Assembly: GCA_024998755.1 (NCBI GenBank)
Contig: JACEUU010000003.1
Span: 1-64,000, forward strand
Origin: Vampirovibrio sp.
Lineage (GTDB): Bacteria > Cyanobacteriota > Vampirovibrionia > Vampirovibrionales > JAJTHC01
Length of the DNA: 64,000 nucleotides
Direction of reading: 5' to 3'
Numbering within the stretch: position 1 is the first letter of the stretch; each line of letters starts with the position of its first letter. Position numbers and translations under genes: made by a program. The notes beneath the pieces were generated by a model, which was given only the letters and a program-made list of their open reading frames with translations, was not told the DNA's origin and ran no database searches. Below, in pieces: positions 50,920 to 60,758 of the stretch.

Positions 50920-51545
50920 AAGATGATGACTCCTTGTGTTTATTCTTCCTTGTTATTTCCAAGCAATTAGGGCATGAAAAACGCTTGTACTGAAGTTGGG
51001 TCAAAACAGAAAAGTGATTAGAGAGAAAGTTTCACTTCAGAACAAGTGCATCCGTTCTAGTTCAGTATTTATTTTAAAAATACTGGCTATGATTTAAACT
51101 TCGTACTTATCCCCCAAAGACTGAACAACTGTTACAACATTGTTACAAATAATTGAGGTCTCGTTACGTCGTTATCGTCTTCACCGTAAAACAGAGTCGT
51201 GTTTCTTGCCTTAAACCTAAAGTTAAAAGTAAAAGTACTTATAATAAGTATTTGCTTACCAAGTAATTTTCCATTTTAACGGCTAGGGTAAAATCAAGTC
51301 ATCCTCCTTTCTGTTTGTTCATTAAAGTAAGCGGTTGTAACATGAGAAAAAAACATCGTTCATTAAAAGACCTACCGTACTACATCAGGAAGAAAGAAAA
51401 AGCAGTTGTTCAGAAAAAATAAAGAAAATAAACCCTAGAGAGATACTTCTATTTAATTGAAGACCTTACTAATAACCCTATTAATACCAAACAACTGCTG
51501 TAACGTTATGTAGTAGTAACCTATTAAGAACTTAAAACTGCTGGT

Positions 51546-52415
51546 TTAGCCTCTTAACAAACTTAAGGCTAATTGAGATGTTTGGTTGGCTTGCCCTAAA
51601 ATTTGAGCAGATGCCTGTTGTAATACTTGGTTTCTAGTCAGTGCCGCACTTTCCTTGGCAATATCAGCATTACGGATGCGAGATTCAGAAGCAGAGAAGT
51701 TTTCAGACGAAATTTGTAAGTTCGTTGAAGCACCTTCTAACCGGTTGGTTAAAGCACCAATAGCAGCCCGACGGTTTTGTACGTTTTGCAAGGCAGCATC
51801 TACAATACTCAAGGTTTTCAACGCACTACCATTACTTTTAACAGACAATGTAACCGCATCAGCAGCACCCAACAAGTTCAAAGCAGTGGCTCTGGAATCG
51901 CCAAAGGGGTTTGTACCAGCCGTAGCTAAGTCAATGGTATTAGTTGCAGAAGTTACGTTAGCACCAACCTGAATTTTTAAGCTAGTAGATGTACCATCCA
52001 ACAAGTTTCTCTTGTTGAACTGAGAGGCGTTCGCAATACGGCTAACGTCCTTGGCTAACTGTTGAATTTCTTTGTCAATCGCACTACGTTGGTCGGTAGC
52101 TAAGGTATCGTTACCACCTTGTACAGCCAATTCACGAATACGTTGAAGGTTATTGGTAATAGTTTCTAAGCTACCATCAGTGGTGTTCAACAAGTTAATA
52201 CCATCTTGAACGTTGCTGTTAGCTTGATCACTACCCCGAATTTGGCTACGTAACCCTTCAGAAATCTGCAAACCTGCTGCGTCATCTGAAGCACGGTTAA
52301 TACGGTAACCAGAAGATAACTTTTCAAGAGATTTACCCAGAGATTTAACATTCCCACCTAATACACGCTGAGCGTTAAGAGATTGAACGTTAGTGTTAAT
52401 TGTTATACCCATCAT
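51546..52415 (-). CDS. Flagellin (near-identical paralogue)
   Basis: Same as 50050-50919 with few substitutions. Confidence 0.97.
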   Translation of the reverse strand: MMGITINTNVQSLNAQRVLGGNVKSLGKSLEKLSSGYRINRASDDAAGLQISEGLRSQIRGSDQANSNVQDGINLLNTTDGSLETITNNLQRIRELAVQGGNDTLATDQRSAIDKEIQQLAKDVSRIANASQFNKRNLLDGTSTSLKIQVGANVTSATNTIDLATAGTNPFGDSRATALNLLGAADAVTLSVKSNGSALKTLSIVDAALQNVQNRRAAIGALTNRLEGASTNLQISSENFSASESRIRNADIAKESAALTRNQVLQQASAQILGQANQTSQLALSLLRG

Positions 52416-52653
52416 AAGATGATGACTCCTTGTGTTTGTTAAGCCCCAAAATACCTAAATAGAAGGGGCATTCTTCCATGAAAAAAAATTTCCTACTACA
52501 AGTTTAAAATGATCTAACTTCCTTCATAAACCCACTGAAGGAGACCGTGTAAGCAGTGAAACTGTTCTTTTTATTAAGTCTGGTAACTCCTTTCTGCCCT
52601 ATAAAAGGCTGTTATGATTGACGTGTTTGCCACGCAATTGAAAAGTAACGAAA

Positions 52654-53517
52654 CTAGCCCTTCAGTAAAGACAACGCTAACTGAGACGTTTGGTTGGCTT
52701 GCCCTAAAATTTGAGCAGATGCCTGTTGTAACACTTGGTTTTTAGTCAGTACCGCACTTTCCTTGGCAATATCAGCATTACGGATACGAGACTCAGAGGC
52801 TGAGAAGTTTTCAACAGAAATGGAGAGGTTAGCAGAAGCCCCATCTAACCGATTGGTTAAAGCCCCTATGGCTGCTCGGCGGTTTTGCACCGTTTGCAAC
52901 GCAGCATCTACAATGCTCAAACTTTTTAACGCACTGGTATTGGTATTAACTTTGGTTAACAAGGCACCCGCACTAAATAGCCCTAATGATGAGGCCGAGG
53001 CTGAAGCAAATAGGTTATTAGCCCCAATATCAATCACATCTGTGGTAGAAACGGCATTCGCCCCTACCTGTAACTTCAAGGTGGATTTAGACCCATCTAA
53101 CAAGTTAATTTTGTTGAATTGCGTGGAATTAGCAATACGGGTAACATCTGTAGCTAGCTGTAATAATTCACTGTTAATAGCACTACGTTGTTGCGGTGCC
53201 AAGGTATCGTTACCACCTTGAACAACCAACTCGCGAATACGTTGCAAGTTGTTAGTAATTGTTTCAAAAGCACCCTCAGCAGTATTCAGTAAATTAATGC
53301 CATCTTGTACGTTATTATTAGCTTGTTGGCTACCTCGAATTTGACTTCTTAACGATTCTGATATTTGCAAACCAGCTGCGTCGTCTGAAGCACGGTTAAT
53401 ACGATAACCAGAAGATAACTTCTCTAGGGATTTACCTAAAGATTTTGTGTTGCTTGAAAGCAAACGTTGGGCATTAAGAGATTGGACGTTCGTGTTTACG
53501 ACAATACTCATCATCAT
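52654..53517 (-). CDS. Flagellin (divergent paralogue)
   Basis: Conserved N- and C-terminal flagellin domains, different centre. Confidence 0.97.
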   Translation of the reverse strand: MMMSIVVNTNVQSLNAQRLLSSNTKSLGKSLEKLSSGYRINRASDDAAGLQISESLRSQIRGSQQANNNVQDGINLLNTAEGAFETITNNLQRIRELVVQGGNDTLAPQQRSAINSELLQLATDVTRIANSTQFNKINLLDGSKSTLKLQVGANAVSTTDVIDIGANNLFASASASSLGLFSAGALLTKVNTNTSALKSLSIVDAALQTVQNRRAAIGALTNRLDGASANLSISVENFSASESRIRNADIAKESAVLTKNQVLQQASAQILGQANQTSQLALSLLKG

Positions 53518-54200
53518 GGTGTTGGGTTTTCCTTAACTTGGGATTCGTGTTATTCCATCCTTGAAATAACGGTAACGACGCTTCCCTTATTCTTTTTTCA
53601 CACCCCACAAACTACCCACAACCACAAGCCTTAATACCCCAATAAAAAGCATCAAAACTCATCTAAAATAACATGAGACTGAAACCTTGATTCAGAAGCA
53701 AAGCTAAAATTTATAACGGTATAAAACAACCACTCAAAAACTAACGCTTTGAACTGCTTCTACAAATATCTAACTATGCTTTATTGTTCATATCAGAAAA
53801 CATCAAGTTCTTGAGAAACCTAAGTTAACTGTAAAACAACTACGTGGTTGAAGCACTATTGAACAAAAATGTCAAATGAAGCACTCAACTTAAATAGCCT
53901 AAAGCTAAAAATACTTGAGAAAAAAAGAATGAAAGCGTTCACCAATGTTGATTGCACATAACGAATTAAATAAACTGGTGTGTGAGAGATTAACTGTTGA
54001 TTACAGAGTGAAAGAGAGAATAAAAAAAGTGCTACTAATAACGATTACCTGTAAAGTAACCCCTACCAACTTCAGTACCCGAATGGGGAACCAAGTTCGT
54101 AAGAAGATTACCTCACAATAGCGGTATCGGATTATGGTGTGTTTTCTGAATAGCGAATAAAAAAACCTACTGCGTTTAGAGGAGCGAATACCCTCATACC

Positions 54201-54280
54201 AGTTTAAAGTTTTAATGTCGTATTGTTTCATCGATTGTCGTTCCTACTGGTTGGTACGCTATACAATCTTTCAAACAGCC
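54201..54280. repeat. Short (solo) form of repeat family B
   Basis: tttaaagttttaatgtcgtatt...catcgattgtcgttcctactggttggtacgctatacaatcttt, both family B ends without the middle. Confidence 0.65.
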
Positions 54281-54380
54281 TAAAAATAAAGACTTGTACC
54301 AAGTGGCTTCTATTAGGTACAATAAAGGGTATCATTCAACACTACTACCCATCCTACCTCCACAAAAGAACCTAAATACA

Positions 54381-56357
54381 ATGCCAACCCCCATCTTCCC
54401 GACAATAATAGACACTAAAACACTTTCACTCATAGTGAATGGGCTACCCTTATTGGCACTAAGCACCACCGTTGTGTATGGGCTATGGATGTTACCCCAA
54501 ATTCAAACCATTATTGCCGCAGAAGGTGGACGAAAAAAAGATTTAGTTCGGCGTTCGCACGTGCAAGGGTTCGATTTTGACGTACTTATTCTAGTTCCCT
54601 TCACCCAAGAAAAACAATACCCTGCCTTAATTGATTGCCTTGCCTGCTTGACCGCCCAACAATACCCAAAACACAAAGTGAAATGGGCGATTCTAGCAAC
54701 CACTGCAGTGCAGCATTACCAAGCCACGTTTGAATCTCTTGCTGATACGAACCAAGCACCGCTTCTGTGGCTAAATGCTCCACCAACAGAAACCGAACAA
54801 AGCTTATTTACTTGGGGTACTCGGCACGCATTAAGCCAATGGCAAGCACAATTAATCGTCTTTTTACACCCGTCTGATTTAGTAAAACCCGATTTTCTCA
54901 ATCGGCTAACCGCCAAAGCCTACAGCCATGAAGTTATTCAAGGCTACGTTGCCAGCAGAGATTACGCCGGCGGTTGGTTACATAAATTATTAGGTGTTGA
55001 AACACGCATTACCAGTAGAATTGAAACCGCAGGCAGGCATCACGCCAAAAAGCCACTGATTCTAAGAGATTCAGGTTTTGCGATTAAAACCACCTTATTA
55101 GAACAACTACCTTGGCCAGCTGTTGGTGGGAATCATGCCAGTTGGTTATATAGCCTAGCCTTAGCCCAATACCAAGTGCCTATAGTATGGGCACCCACCG
55201 TGGTAATTTACAAACGCTTAACCCCACTGCTAGGCGAAACCATCCAAACCCTATGGCAAGAAGCAATCATTAAACTCAGTTTAGGTTTGCAAAGTATCAG
55301 CCTAATTTTCAAAAAACCTTCGCAATACCTCATAACAGCTTTAGAGCTAACCAGTTACTGGTGTACAATGCCATGGGCATTAACCCTAGCTGTTGCCACA
55401 AGCCTTATATACGCAGGGGTACAATTAAACCAGCCCAACACCCAAATAATGGGGATTATTTTAGCCAGTATGGTGGTTAGCATTCAATTCGCAACGCTAG
55501 CCGTTAGCAGGCTTCCGTGGCAAGATTGGGTGGCATTTGCCTTGCTAAGGCCCCTGTTGTTAATACTAAGCACAGTGGCATTACCCTATATTTTGTTAAA
55601 AAATATGTGGCAGCAACTAGCCCACCAAATCAAAAGCTTGTTTACAAAACAAGCCACAAAGCCACAAAGCAAATACCCCGTAATACCCATTGAATCAACC
55701 CGTGCCATTCCAAACGACAGAAAAAAACCTTCTAAACTGCAAACCACCACAGAAGAAGTCCTTCCCTATTGGCTAATAGATGAAACACTAGCTTCAACCA
55801 AAACAACCACTGCAGACCCCGTTTCTGCTTCCACTGAAGCACCGGTACAAACAAAAACTTATAACCAAACCAGTACATTAGAAGTGCTTTGGAAGCAGGC
55901 CATTGAATCATCCAGTACCAAAGTTGAAACCAGCTATACCGTACCATTATTATTTGGAGAAAAATCTGTAGAAGCCAACGTTGAAGTTGAAACCGTACCC
56001 AACAAAGGTATTCAATTAACCCTGCAGTACAAACAACAATCCTTTAAAACAGCGTTCTACCCGTTGTTTAGCCAAGCATTCTATGAATTTCAAGAAAAAT
56101 TATCTCAATACAAAATTAAACTGAGTAGTTGCGGGGGGTGTGCCTACTACTTTCAGCCCGCACTTGCTGGTACGCAACAACCCCAAGTGGGCTTGTGCCT
56201 AAAACAAGTAGAACAGCAACAAGAAAACGGGCATATCGGAAACCTATTAGACCCCATTACAGTGCTAAGTAAAACTTGCAGTAACCACACACCACTTAGT
56301 GAACGTGCAACGGTTTTGGCTTCCATTAAAAATCAATTGCAATCTCAACCAGCCTAA
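54381..56357 (+). CDS. GT2-like membrane glycosyltransferase with C-terminal cysteine-containing domain
   Basis: FDVLILVPFTQEKQYPALIDCLACLTAQQYP, HPSDLVKPDFL, several TM; C-terminal CGGC...GLC...TCSNH. Confidence 0.75.
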   Translation: MPTPIFPTIIDTKTLSLIVNGLPLLALSTTVVYGLWMLPQIQTIIAAEGGRKKDLVRRSHVQGFDFDVLILVPFTQEKQYPALIDCLACLTAQQYPKHKVKWAILATTAVQHYQATFESLADTNQAPLLWLNAPPTETEQSLFTWGTRHALSQWQAQLIVFLHPSDLVKPDFLNRLTAKAYSHEVIQGYVASRDYAGGWLHKLLGVETRITSRIETAGRHHAKKPLILRDSGFAIKTTLLEQLPWPAVGGNHASWLYSLALAQYQVPIVWAPTVVIYKRLTPLLGETIQTLWQEAIIKLSLGLQSISLIFKKPSQYLITALELTSYWCTMPWALTLAVATSLIYAGVQLNQPNTQIMGIILASMVVSIQFATLAVSRLPWQDWVAFALLRPLLLILSTVALPYILLKNMWQQLAHQIKSLFTKQATKPQSKYPVIPIESTRAIPNDRKKPSKLQTTTEEVLPYWLIDETLASTKTTTADPVSASTEAPVQTKTYNQTSTLEVLWKQAIESSSTKVETSYTVPLLFGEKSVEANVEVETVPNKGIQLTLQYKQQSFKTAFYPLFSQAFYEFQEKLSQYKIKLSSCGGCAYYFQPALAGTQQPQVGLCLKQVEQQQENGHIGNLLDPITVLSKTCSNHTPLSERATVLASIKNQLQSQPA

Positions 56358-56492
56358 CAAAAAAACACCTCCACTGAGATGGTGAACTTTTGTTACAACC
56401 ATGGCGAACCACCGATTTTTCCTCTAAACTAAAGATAAAACAACCCCAGTCAACAAGGGGAGGTCTATCACAGAGAAAGAGAGTTTATCCCC

Positions 56493-57689
56493 ATGAACAA
56501 GCCGTCTCATCAACCACCGTTCAACATGACCGCTACAACGAACAAACAAGGCATTTCTCTGTTATTGGTAGGGCTATTCTTGGTGGCAAACACGCTTTCA
56601 CTATCAGCTTGGGCGGATGAAACGACCAATTCCCCAAATAGCTACAAGGGAAGCATTAGTGTTACCGAACAACTCAAACGCAAATACCCCACCGTCAATT
56701 ATGATGACATCGTTTCTGTGCAACAAGGCGAAACGCTAGATATTAAAATTTCCAGCATCTTAGGCGATGGCTTAAACGTAGAAGGCGATGAATTCTACGG
56801 TAAGTTAAGCAAAGATTATGTGGTAAAAGGCAAGCTGCTGTTGCCCAAAGGCACGGTCATTCACGGAGCCATTGAAACCATCACGCCTGCCAGAAGAATG
56901 GGCAGAAACGGGCATATCGCCATGAAGTTTGACTACCTCATTACCCCCGACGGGCGGGAAATCCCCATTGAAGGCGATGGCTCTACCCTGAAATCAAAAG
57001 CGGGTGAAACGGCTACCGCAGTCGCCAAAGTAGCAGGCTTCACCATAGGTGGAGGCGTTATAGGTGCTGTTGTAGCACTTCGGGCTGGCGGATTGGCCTT
57101 GGCAGCTGCTTCAAACGGGTATGCCTTAGGCATTGGTGCAGGCGTTGGTGCGGTGGGTGGTTTGGCAATGGGACTCATGCACAAAGGGGAAAGTGCTTTA
57201 CTTCAACCCAACACCGAATTGAAAATTAAACTGGGCGAAAACATGAAACTACCCAGTATGCAAGTAACCAACGGCAGTGTAGATGCCATTGCCCTGCAAG
57301 GGTTAGACGTAAAAGTGTTGGGCTACCGGCTACAAAAAGATGCCTTTGGCGAACGGCGAGAAATAACCCTTTCCGTGGATATGAGCAACCAAACGCCCCA
57401 TAGTTTTTCCACGTTTGATATGGCGTTGATGGATGAAGATGGACGGGTGTTTTACCCTTCGCCTTTTGGGGATACGGGGCTGATGTTTGGCAAGCTTTCC
57501 GCCAATGCCCGTATGAAGGGGAACTTGAGCTTTAATGTGGAAGATGCGAATTTACAGCATTATTTAGTGTTTTATAGTCAATACCCTCGGGAAGTGGTGG
57601 CGAAAGTAGCAGTAGATGAACGGGCTGCCCCCGCTTTGGTGATGAGCAAACAACAACGCAGGTTGGAACGTCAAAACAGAGGCTATTAA
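56493..57689 (+). CDS. Exported protein of unknown function with Gly-rich membrane segment
   Basis: Signal-like GISLLLVGLFLVANTLSLSAWA; LLPKGTVIHGAIETI pattern. Confidence 0.65.
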   Translation: MNKPSHQPPFNMTATTNKQGISLLLVGLFLVANTLSLSAWADETTNSPNSYKGSISVTEQLKRKYPTVNYDDIVSVQQGETLDIKISSILGDGLNVEGDEFYGKLSKDYVVKGKLLLPKGTVIHGAIETITPARRMGRNGHIAMKFDYLITPDGREIPIEGDGSTLKSKAGETATAVAKVAGFTIGGGVIGAVVALRAGGLALAAASNGYALGIGAGVGAVGGLAMGLMHKGESALLQPNTELKIKLGENMKLPSMQVTNGSVDAIALQGLDVKVLGYRLQKDAFGERREITLSVDMSNQTPHSFSTFDMALMDEDGRVFYPSPFGDTGLMFGKLSANARMKGNLSFNVEDANLQHYLVFYSQYPREVVAKVAVDERAAPALVMSKQQRRLERQNRGY

Positions 57690-57714
57690 CCCTGATACCC
57701 CTTAAACGATTAAA

Positions 57715-57990
57715 TAGCGTGTTCTATCATCGATTGTCGTTCCTAGCTTTAGCTGGCTGGTTTGTCAGGGGACTGCGGTTGGGTTGCCCCACCACGAACA
57801 CCCCCCACAAACTTAGGGGTAAACCCCTACCCAACCCCCAAAAAGACACCCCTCTATGCCACTACGGGCATTGACGAGGGGATGCTATTTTTGACCCTCC
57901 GGTGGACGGAACGCATCGCCGCAGCAGGGCAAAGTCGATGGTCGCTCCTACTGGTTGACACGCTGTTCAATTTTTTAATTGGTATTAGAG
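57715..57990. repeat. Repeat family B, copy with unoccupied IS110 target site
   Basis: catcgattgtcgttcctagctttagctggctggtttgtcaggggactgcggttgggttgcccc... Confidence 0.85.
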
Positions 57991-57995
57991 CGTTC

Positions 57996-60356
57996 TTACA
58001 AATCGCTTTGGCTGAAATCCATTTCTTTGACGGGATCTCGAAGAATAGCTTCCAACGCCGTGTGTGCCGTCCGAGAAATCGTATCCGGCATATTGGGGGT
58101 TTTCGCCAATTGGCGTAACAAATCACAAGTCCGCCGAAGATTCCGAACCAAATCGCCTTGGTCTAACGTGGTCATGCCAATCAATCCAGTCCAAGAAGTG
58201 CCCTTCGCCCACACTTCCACCAATGGGCTAGCAATGGGGTTCAAGTTCACTGGCGTAGTAACACCAAACCGAGCCTGATAAGTTTCAACCCGATCTTTTA
58301 GCTTGAACAATCGGTTAATGGCTTGTTTCACACCCTTAGAAGGCGTTACAAAATTCTGCACATTATCTCGAGTAGAATCATTCACCATAGCGGAAACCAC
58401 CGCCGCCAATTCTTCAGGGCTTAAATCTTCCAACACTTTTTCACGCAAAGCTTCTGCCACAAACAACTCGTTTTCTGTACGGATATTAGAGGTTAAAACC
58501 CCCAACGGCGTTGGCTTTTGGTTCAGTTCAATATAGCCCATTTCACTGAGCAAATCAAACAGGCGTAAGAATTGTTCCCAATAAATATTGGTTACGGCTT
58601 CCACTTCCGTTTCAAGCCGTTTCACCTGCTTACCCAAGCGTTCCACTTTTTCTTCCAACCGACGATGTGCTTTTAAGGAATCGCACTGAGAACAAGGTGA
58701 TTCTTCCAACATATCCCGAACCACTTCACTACGTTCTTTCACCGAAGCAATATCACCCAGTAAAACAGGATCATCGCCATATTTACGGTGTTGTTTTTTC
58801 AACAAACTAGCCTGTCGGTTGAGTTCGCTCATCATTTCTCTATCAGCCAAATGTTCTTGAAACTGTTCCAAACTCAAGGAATGCGGACAGGGGAAATTAA
58901 TGACTTCATCCAGCAATGCTTGACGTTCTTCCAGCTGAGAACTAATGGGTTGCGTGCGTTTATCCGTAGTAAACGCCCCAAAGCTTTTACCTAGCATAAA
59001 TTCCACTTCTTCCAACCCAGATTTCTGCAACAGGTTGAGCACCATACCATAAGTGGGCGTAAACTGGCTTTTCAAAGGTTCCGCAGGACTGCTCGCAATT
59101 TTTGCAGCTTCTTGAGCCGTGTTAAACGGACTTTTCACCACAACCACATGCCCCTGCACATCCAACCCACGCCGGCCTGCACGCCCAGACATTTGCAAGA
59201 ATTCACTAGCCGTTAGCAAGCGATGCCCATCATTCGTGCGTTTAGAAATAGCAGTAATAACAGTCGTTCTAGCTGGCATATTGATACCCGCCGCCAACGT
59301 TTCCGTAGCGAAAACCACTTTTAATAAATTTCGCTGAAACAACGTTTCAACCAACATTTTCACCCCGGGTAAAAGCCCCGCATGGTGAGACGCAATACCG
59401 TTCAATAACGCCTGATGATAAACCTCGTCAATTTCAACAGTAGCTTGGCTGGCATAGGAATCAATCAACGCTTGAACTTGGGCTTTTTCATCCGCAGAAG
59501 TTAGCGGTAAATTGGCACACGCCCGAAGGTTGTTATCGCACCCTTTTCGGCTAAACGTAAAGAAAATAGCGGGTAACATATCCCTATCATACAATTCATC
59601 CACCAAATTCATGGGGTTAAACGGCGTGGTTCGGTGCCGATGATTGGTGCTAACCCTATCATGTTGCAACTGCTTATTGAGCAGTTTTTTTGAGCCTGAT
59701 TCAAACAACGGCACAACCCTGCTACCTTGGGAAAAATAAAACCGCAAGGGAACGGGGCGAAAATCGCTCCAAACCAGTTCACACGTTGGGTGAATGCTAT
59801 TTATCCAGTTGGTTAATTCGGCGGAATTGGCAACCGTAGCACTCAATGCCACTAACTGAATATGCGGTGGGCAGTAAACAATGGATTCTTCCCAAACCGT
59901 GCCACGGTCGGCATCGTTCATAAAATGGCATTCATCCAGCACCACATAGTTGACGTTTTGCAACAAGGTGTGGTCTTCATTCAAGCCGTAAAGCAAATTT
60001 CTAAACACCTCGGTGGTCATTACCACGATGCGGGCTTCCCGATTAACGGATTGATCGCCTGTTAGTAACCCAACGTTGCCTTCGCCGAAGCGTTCTTTTA
60101 AATCGTTGTATTTTTGGTTAGAAAGGGCTTTAAGGGGCGTTGTGTAGATGAGCTTTCTGCCTTCATCCATCGCTTTGAGAGCGGCGAATTCAGCGATGGC
60201 AGTTTTACCTGCACCAGTGGGGGCACACACCACGACGCTTTTGCCAGCGTCAATATGCTGGATGGCTTCTTCTTGGAACCCATCTAGGGGGTAAGGGAGC
60301 ATTTGTTTGTAGACGTTGAAAATATCGCTGTAAGTGGTTTCGGGTGTGGTCGTCAT
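57996..60356 (-). CDS. DEAD/DEAH-box helicase, Ski2/Mtr4-like
   Basis: APTGAGKTAIAEFAALKA, VLDECHFMND, ALSATVAN, QMSGRAGRRGLD. Confidence 0.92.
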   Translation of the reverse strand: MTTTPETTYSDIFNVYKQMLPYPLDGFQEEAIQHIDAGKSVVVCAPTGAGKTAIAEFAALKAMDEGRKLIYTTPLKALSNQKYNDLKERFGEGNVGLLTGDQSVNREARIVVMTTEVFRNLLYGLNEDHTLLQNVNYVVLDECHFMNDADRGTVWEESIVYCPPHIQLVALSATVANSAELTNWINSIHPTCELVWSDFRPVPLRFYFSQGSRVVPLFESGSKKLLNKQLQHDRVSTNHRHRTTPFNPMNLVDELYDRDMLPAIFFTFSRKGCDNNLRACANLPLTSADEKAQVQALIDSYASQATVEIDEVYHQALLNGIASHHAGLLPGVKMLVETLFQRNLLKVVFATETLAAGINMPARTTVITAISKRTNDGHRLLTASEFLQMSGRAGRRGLDVQGHVVVVKSPFNTAQEAAKIASSPAEPLKSQFTPTYGMVLNLLQKSGLEEVEFMLGKSFGAFTTDKRTQPISSQLEERQALLDEVINFPCPHSLSLEQFQEHLADREMMSELNRQASLLKKQHRKYGDDPVLLGDIASVKERSEVVRDMLEESPCSQCDSLKAHRRLEEKVERLGKQVKRLETEVEAVTNIYWEQFLRLFDLLSEMGYIELNQKPTPLGVLTSNIRTENELFVAEALREKVLEDLSPEELAAVVSAMVNDSTRDNVQNFVTPSKGVKQAINRLFKLKDRVETYQARFGVTTPVNLNPIASPLVEVWAKGTSWTGLIGMTTLDQGDLVRNLRRTCDLLRQLAKTPNMPDTISRTAHTALEAILRDPVKEMDFSQSDL

Positions 60357-60566
60357 AATTGAGAGAGGTTGCTCGTTTCTAAAGGGGAAAGTGGGATGTC
60401 GTTGCTTTTTTAAGCCTCCCGATAAAATCTTCCAAACTAGTATAGCACTAACATACCTTGAAAGAAACGGACTGCTTTTTATGTCCTAATTTTAACACCA
60501 CTTAAAACGGCTACACCCATTTTAATGCTATACTGATAAAAATTGTCTTGTTGTCTAAAACTCAAA

Positions 60567-60735
60567 TAGACCTCTTGCATGACTCGATAGGTGGGTGCAG
60601 ATTTGAGGAATGAGGAACGCAGAACCGCAATGTATACAGAAATACATGAGGCTTCGTTGATTGCTCTGCAATCATTCTACCGAAGGTAGAAAATACCGCA
60701 AGATGCCCCAAATATCGAGTCATGCAAGAGGTCTA
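60567..60735. mobile_element. MITE-like element with perfect 23-bp terminal inverted repeats, TA at both ends
   Basis: tagacctcttgcatgactcgata (60567-60589) / tatcgagtcatgcaagaggtcta (60713-60735). Confidence 0.85.
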
Positions 60736-60758
60736 ATAAAAAAGGATTACCCAAACCA

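Noticed and set aside
51063-51085. cagtatttattttaaaaatactg palindrome upstream of the first flagellin gene
   Set aside because: AT-rich short palindrome; no matching sigma-28 promoter spacing found, so no regulatory call made
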